64,000 bases of DNA from Sinonovacula constricta. Its lineage: Eukaryota > Mollusca > Bivalvia > Cardiida > Solecurtidae. The notes beneath the pieces are model-generated. The model had not been told where the DNA came from. It was given only the letters and a program-made list of their open reading frames with translations, and did no database searches. Positions 27,901-36,900 of this stretch are shown in pieces; position 1 is the stretch's first letter; every line of letters begins with the position of its first letter. Made by a program: the position numbers and the translations under genes. The DNA is taken from NCBI GenBank assembly GCA_007844125.1, contig CM017562.1:62420010-62484009 (forward strand), given 5' to 3'.

Positions 27901-30900
27901 CTGATTAGACTAACCAAGAGACAGACAATAAGACTGCATGACTGATTAGACTGACCAAGAGACAGACTATAAGACTGCCAGACTGATTAGACTGACCCAG
28001 AGACAGACTATAAGACTGCATGACTGATTAGACTAACCCAGAGACAGACCATAAGATTGCCCGACTGATTAGACTGACCCAGAGACAGACCATAAGACTG
28101 CATGACTGATTAGACTAACCAAAAGACAGAATATAAGACTGCCCGACTGATAAGACTAACCAAGAGACAGACCATAAGACTGCCCGACTGATTAGACTAA
28201 CCAAAAGACAGAATATGAGACTGCCCGACTGATAAGACTAACCAAGAGACAGACTATAAGACTGCATGACTGATTAGACTAACCAAGAGACAGACCATAA
28301 GACTGCATGACTGATTAGACTAACCAAGAGACAGACCATAAGACTGCATGACTGATAAGACTAACCAAGAGACAGACCATAAGACTGCCCGACTGATTAG
28401 ACTAACCAAGAGACAGACCATAAGACTGCATGACTGATAAGACTAACCAAGAGACAGACCATAAGACTGCATGACTAATTAGACTAACCAAGAGACAGAC
28501 CATAAGACTGCATGACTGATTAGACTAACCAAGAGACAGACCATAAGACTGCATGACTGATTAGACTAACCAAGAGACAGACCATAAGACTGCATGACTG
28601 ATAAGACTAACCAAGAGACAGACCATAAGACTGCCCGACTGATTAGACTAACCAAGAGACAGACCATAAGACTGCATGACTGATTAGACTAACCAAGAGA
28701 CAGACTATAAGACTGCATGACTGATTAGACTAACCAAGAGACAGACTATAAGACTGCATGACTGATAAGACTAACCAAGAGACAGACCATAAGACTGCGT
28801 GACTGATTAGACTAACCAAAAGACAGACCATAAGACTGCATGACTGATTAGACTAACCAAGAGACAGACCATAAGACTGCATGACTGATAAGACTAACCA
28901 AGAGACAGACCATAAGACTGCCCGACTGATTAGACTAACCAAGAGACAGACTATAAGACTGCCCAACTGATTAGACTAACCCAGAGACAGACCATAAGAC
29001 TGCCCGACTGATTAGACTAACCAAGAGACAGACTATAAGACTGCCAGACTGATTAGACTGACCCATGGACAGACTACAAGACTGCCAGACTGATTAGACT
29101 GACCCAGAGACAGACTATAAGACTGCATGGCTGATTAGACTAACCAAGAGACAGACTATAAGACTGCATGACTGATTAGACTAACCAAGAGACAGACTAT
29201 AAGACTGCATGACTGATTAGACTAACCAAGAGACAGACTATAAGACTGCATGACTGATTAGACTAACCAAGAGACAGACTATAAGACTGCATGACTGATT
29301 AGACTAACCAAGAGACAGACTATAAGACTGCCCGACTTATAAGACTGACCCAGAGACAGACTATAAGACTGCATGACTGATTAGACTAACCAAGAGACAG
29401 ACTTTAAGACTGCCCGACTGATTAGACTGACCCAGAGACAGACTATGAGACTGCATCACTGATTAGACTGACCCAGAGACAGACTATGAGACTGCATGAC
29501 TGATTAGACTGACCAAGAGACAGACTATAAGACTGCATGACTGATTAGACTAACCAAGAGACAAACTATAATACTGCATGACTGATTAGACTAACCAAGA
29601 GACAGACTATAAGACTGCATGACTGATTAGACTAACCAAGAGACAGACTATAAGACTGCCCGACTGATTAGACTAACCAAGAGACAGACAATAAGACTGC
29701 CCAACTGATTAGACTAACCAAGAGACAGACAATAAGACTGCCCAACTGATTAGACTAACCAAGAGACAGACCATAAGACTGCATGACTGATTAGACTGAC
29801 CAAGAGACAGACTATAAGACCAAGAGACAGATCAGCCATAAGACTGCATGACTGATTAGACTGACCAAGAGACAGACTATAAGACTAAGAGACAGACCAT
29901 AAGACTGACAGACTGAGTAGATTGACCAACAGACAGACCATGAGATCAACAAACAGACTGGCCATAAGAGTGCCAGACTGAGTAGACTGACCAAACAGAC
30001 AGACCAGCCATAAGTATGACTGACTGAAAAGACAGACCAAACAGACCAGCCATGAGACTGACTGACTGAATAGACTGACCAAGAGACAGACCATAAGATT
30101 GACACACTCAGTAGGCTGACCAACAGACAGACCGGCAATAAGACTGACAGACTGCATAGGCTGACCAACAGACAGACAAACATGATACAAACTGACTTAG
30201 TAGGCTGACCATAAGACCGACATGAGACCGACAGACTGAATAGATTGACCATGAGAGAGACTGAGTAGACTGACCATGAGATGAACAGATTGAGTATACT
30301 GACCATGAGACCGACAGACTGAGTATACTGACCATGAGACCGACAGACTGAGTAGACTGACCATGAGATGAACAGACTGAGTAGACTGACCATGAGATGA
30401 ACAGATTGAGTATACTGACCATGAGACCGACAGACTGAGTATACTGACCATGAGACCGACAGACTGAGTAGACTGACCATGAGAATGACAGACTGAGTAG
30501 ACTGACCATGAGACCAACAGACTGAGTAGACTGACCATGAGACTGACAGACTGAGTAGACTGACCATGAGATTGACAGACTGAGTATACTGACCATGAGA
30601 TCGACAGACTGAGTATACTGACCATGAGACCGACAGACTGAGTAGACTGACCATGAGACCGATAGACTGAGTAGACTGACCATGAGACTGACAGACTGAG
30701 TAGACTGACCATGAGACCGACAGACTGAGTATACTGACCATGAGAACGACAGACTGAGTATACTGACCATGAGATCGACAGACTGAGTATACTGACCATG
30801 AGACCGACAGACTGAGTATACTGACCATGAGATCGACAGACTGAGTATACTGACCATGAGACCGACAGACTGAGTAGACTGACCATGAGATCGACAGACT

Positions 30901-33900
30901 GAGTAGACTGACCATGAGACCAACAGACTGAGTAGACTGACCATGAGATCGACAGACTGAGTAGACTGACCATGAGACCGACAGACTGAGTATACTGACC
31001 ATGAGATCGACAGACTGAGTATACTGACCATGAGACAGACAGACTGAGTATACTGACCATGAGATCGACAGACTGAGTATACTGACCATGAGAATGACAG
31101 ACTGAGTATACTGACCATGAGAATGACAGACTGAGTATACTGACCATGAGACCGACAGACTGAGTAGACTGACCATGAGATTGACAGACTGAGTATACTG
31201 ACCATGAGATCGACAGACTGAGTATACTGACCATGAGATTGACAGACTGAGTATACTGACCATGAGATTGACAGACTGAGTATACTGACCATGAGATTGA
31301 CAGACTGAGTAGACTGACCATGAGATTGACAGACTGAGTATACTGACCATGAGATTGACAGACTGAGTATACTGACCATGAGATCGACAGACTGAGTATA
31401 CTGACCATGAGAATGACAGACTGAGTATACTGACCATGAGACCGACAGACTGAGTAGACTGACCATGAGATTGACAGACTGAGTATACTGACCATGAGAT
31501 CGACAGACTGAGTATACTGACCATGAGAATGACAGACTGAGTATACTGACCATGAGAATGACAGACTGAGTATACTGACCATGAGACCGACAGACTGAGT
31601 AGACTGACCATGAGACCGACAGACTGAGTATACTGACCATGAGACCAACAGACTGAGTACACTGACCATGAGAATGACAGACTGAGTAGACTGACCATGA
31701 GACCGACAGACTGAGTATACTGACCATGAGACTGACAGACTGAGTATACTGACCATGAGAATGACAGACTGAGTACACTGACCATGAGAATGACAGACTG
31801 AGTAGACTGACCATGAGACCGACAGACTGAGTAGACTGACCATGAGAATGACAGACTGAGTAGACTGACCATGAGACCGACAGAATGAGTATACTGACCA
31901 TGAGAATGACAGACTGAGTATACTGACCATGAGATTGACAGACTGAGTAGACTGACCATGAGATTGACAGACTGAGTAGACTGACCATGAGATCGACAGA
32001 CTGAGTAGACTGACCATGAGACCGACAGACTGAGTATACTGACCATGAGATCGACAGACTGAGTATACTGACCATGAGACAGACAGACTGAGTATACTGA
32101 CCATGAGATCGACAGACTGAGTATACTGACCATGAGAATGACAGACTGAGTATACTGACCATGAGAATGACAGACTGAGTATACTGACCATGAGACCGAC
32201 AGACTGAGTAGACTGACCATGAGATTGACAGACTGAGTATACTGACCATGAGATCAACAGACTGAGTATACTGACCATGAGATTGACAGACTGAGTATAC
32301 TGACCATGAGATTGACAGACTGAGTATACTGACCATGAGATTGACAGACTGAGTAGACTGACCATGAGATTGACAGACTGAGTATACTGACCATGAGATT
32401 GACAGACTGAGTATACTGACCATGAGATCGACAGACTGAGTATACTGACCATGAGAATGACAGACTGAGTACACTGACCATGAGACCGACAGACTGAGTA
32501 GACTGACCATGAGATTGACAGACTGAGTATACTGACCATGAGATCGACAGACTGAGTATACTGACCATGAGAATGACAGACTGAGTATACTGACCATGAG
32601 AATGACAGACTGAGTATACTGACCATGAGAATGACAGACTGAGTAGACTGACCATGAGACCGACAGACTGAGTATACTGACCATGAGACCAACAGACTGA
32701 GTAGACTGACCATGAGAATGACAGACTGAGTAGACTGACCATGAGACCGACAGACTGAGTATACTGACCATGAGACCGACAGACTGAGTATACTGACCAT
32801 GAGAATGACAGACTGAGTACACTGACCATGAGAATGACAGACTGAGTAGACTGACCATGAGACCGACAGACTGAGTAGACTGACCATGAGAATGACAGAC
32901 TGAGTAGACTGACCATGAGACCGACAGAATGAGTATACTGACCATGAGAATGACAGACTGAGTATACTGACCATGATATTGACAGACTGAGTATACTGAC
33001 CATGAGATTGACAGACTGAGTAGACTGACCATGAGATTGACAGACTGAGTAGACTGACCATGAGATTGACAGACTGAGTAGACTGACCATGAGAATAACA
33101 GAGTATACTGACCATGAGACCGACAGACTGAGAATACTGACCATGAGAATGACAGACTGAGTACACTGACCATGAGAATGACAGACTGAGTATACTGACC
33201 ATGAGACCGACAGACTGAGTATACTGACCATGAGAATGACAGACTGAGTATACTGACCATGAGACCGACAGACTGAGTATACTGACCATGAGAATGACAG
33301 ACTGAGTAGACTGACCATGAGAATGACAGACTGAGTAGACTGACCATGAGACCGACAGACTGAGTATACTGACCATGAGACAGACAGACTGAGTATACTG
33401 ACCATGAGAATGACAGACTGAGTAGACTGACCATGAGAATGACAGACTGAGAAGACTGACCATGAGACCGACAGACTGAGTATACTGACCATGAGAATGA
33501 CAGACTGAGTATACTGACCATGAGACAGACAGACTGAGTATACTGACCATGAGAATGACAGACTGAGTATACTGACCATGAGACAGACAGACTGAGTATA
33601 CTGACCATGAGAATGACAGACTGAGTAGACTGACCATGAGAATGACAGACTGAGAAGACTGACCATGAGACCGACAGACTGAGTATACTGACCATGAGAA
33701 TGACAGACTGAGTATACTGACCATGAGACAGACAGACTGAGTATACTGACCATGAGAATGACAGACTGAGTATACTGACCATGAGACAGACAGACTGAGT
33801 ATACTGACCATGAGAATGACAGACTGAGTATACTGACCATGAGAATGACAGACTGAGAAGACTGACCATGAGACCGACAGACTGAGTATACTGACCATGA

Positions 33901-36900
33901 GAATGACAGACTGAGTACACTGACCATGAGAATGACAGACTGAGTATACTGACCATGAGAATGACAGACTGAGTATACTGACCATGAGACCGACAGACTG
34001 AGTATACTGACAATGAGACAGACAGACTGAGTAGACTGACCATGAGACCGACAGACTGAGTATACTGACCATGAGACCGACAGACTGAGTATACTGACCA
34101 TGAGATTGACAGACTGAGTATACTGACCATGAGACCAACAGACTGAGTAGACTGACCATGAGACTGACAGACTGAGTAGACTGACCATGAGAATGACAGA
34201 CTGAGTATACTGACCATAAGACCGACAGACTGAGTATACTGACCATGAGACTGACAGACTGAGTATACTGACCATGAGACTGACAGACTGAGTATACTGA
34301 CCATGAGATCGACAGACTGAGTATACTGACCATGAGATCGACAGACTGAGTATACTGACCATGAGACCGACAGACTGAGTATACTGACCATGAGAATGAC
34401 AGACTGAGTACACTGACCATGAGAATGACAGACTGAGTATACTGACCATGAGAATGACAGACTGAGTATACTGACCATGAGACCGACAGACTGAGTATAC
34501 TGACAATGAGACAGACAGACTGAGTAGACTGACCATGAGACCGACAGACTGAGTATACTGACCATGAGACCAACAGACTGAGTATACTGACCATGAGAAT
34601 GACAGACTGAGTAGACTGACCATGAGAATGACAGACTGAGTAGACTGACCATGAGAATGACAGACTGAGTAGACTGACCAATAGATCACAAGACTTGTAG
34701 GCTAATTAGATTGACCAACAGACAGACCAGAAACTGACAGACAATGTAGACTGACCAACAGACATAAATGGATTACTTGCCATGTAATACAAGCAGTACA
34801 CAATTTATGGCAATGGTAAAAGAACGGTGAAGATGTTATTTAGAAGGTGAATAGGTAAATAAGAAAAGGTCGTATCAAAATTTTCACACCTCTAGACAAA
34901 GGCAAACATTGCAAATACAAATGTGACAAAAACACATAGACGTGACATAACACAGAAAAAGAAAAACCATCAGTTACCGTCTTGGAACGGTCAGTCGACA
35001 AAAGAACCGACTGGGGTGCTTAAACCTAGTTTGTGAAGCTCTCCAACCTCACACTTCCTGAAGCTTTTTCTATCAAACAAACAGTGTAAATAACAACATC
35101 CCATCAAAGTGGAACAACTAACAGTAAGCACCTGCATCGGGAGTTAAAACAGATATAATGAACTTACATACATACATAATATCTATGTTCGGTCGCTGCA
35201 TTAGCATTATCTTTCTTTCATACTTTTTATTTACTTATATTAGGCATTCTGAGTTCCAATTTCTCTGTAAATTATCAATTTTATAATAGTGTAAGGTCTT
35301 TTAGGCTCTAAATGAATAGTCAACTATTACAGTAAGGGTAGAGTATAAATGTGCATAACCAATTAAAAACATCTTCAGAAAATGTTGTCAGAAATGTTTT
35401 AATATATAGCAATATGTTAAATTAAAATGCAGACCTATGTAGTATCTATGAATTCTGTTATTTTAATTTTGAATACCTGGCCTCTTTAGTATATTTTATG
35501 TCAAAACTTAAAAGTATAATTTTCCAATATCAAGGAAATTATTAAATTATAGAAAATGATCTAAAGTAACAAAACATAACATAGTACTGTGAAGGGATTA
35601 TCAGTAATGAGATCTAAAAATAATAATATAAAAGGCAGAGGATTTATCCACTAATAGTATGTTTTTGCCAACTTTGTCTTTGAGAAGATTATGACATGTG
35701 TTCATTACCAATCTTATAAGTCTTAAAATCTATGTCAGTCACCCAATTAGGATTGAAAACAATCCAATTAAATAAAGGTAGATGGGTCACAACTAGGAAA
35801 TGCCACCTCCTGATAATAACATCATTTAGAGTCTGACTGGTGTATGGCACTGACACCTGAATAAAATTTATTCTACATGGTGACATTTATCCAGCTTTAG
35901 GTTAAAACTAAAAAAATCGTACTTCAATGTTACAATCTTCTCCTTACACAACCAACATACAGAACACATTTATTACAAAAATATTTTTGTCAAAATCTGA
36001 CTGCTCGACTGCTTTAAAAGTTACACATGGCTTCTAAAAAGATATTTTTCTGTTGCCAAATACTGTGTATTAAACTATATGATCTTGTAGTGTGAATGTT
36101 TAAATGCTCTAAATTGTTGTTTTTAAATTGTCGTATCAGTGTTTTTCAGACCCAAAGTGATTTCTTTATATGTGCAGTACCAAATAAGACAAAACTGGCC
36201 TTCCTCTCTTTTGAGTTATTTACAAATAAGGCTCATCAATGGAAGTAGATGTGAATCTCTGGATAACATGAATGCTTATGTCACTTATCAGAACACTTTG
36301 GGATTCGTCTGAAGTAACGAAAAAAATCTTTTATGACTCCAAACTGCTAAACGATTTTATTATTATTTTTTTGGACTCATTTAAAATAATTTTAACAACT
36401 ATGGACACTCACTTGAAATAATGTTAACAACTATAGACAAACAGACACTATATATTGCATATAATGTATCTGAAATGCTATTTGCACCAAACTTGATGAC
36501 GAAATTCCAACCATGTATAACTTTAAGTTTCATTTTATATCAGACATTGAGTAAACATGATCTGCCATTGACATTTGATGTTGAAGAAAATGTTTGATAA
36601 TATAGGATATATAATATAGGAATATCTAGGGTCAAAAAGCAACCGTAAAAAACATTTAATATTTGTTAATATGAAAACAAATAATTAGTAAAACTAATAA
36701 TGAAAAATTTAACCTAGTTAGTGTTTAGAATTACGCATGTGTACATTATTTTTATGAAGTACATGTGTCAGTCCATAAAGTTTCCCATGTTTGTAACATG
36801 GAATTTATGCGACGTACGTTTCCAGTCTACTGTAAACATTAATATTGTTCCTTTGCCATTTTGACAGTGCAAAACCAAGTGTTAAAAACAGGACCCATGA

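Noticed and set aside
29812..34689. Several minus-strand ORFs of 800-1,514 codons
   Set aside because: They overlap one another in three frames and only translate the 29-bp satellite; there is no start context, splice structure or domain.
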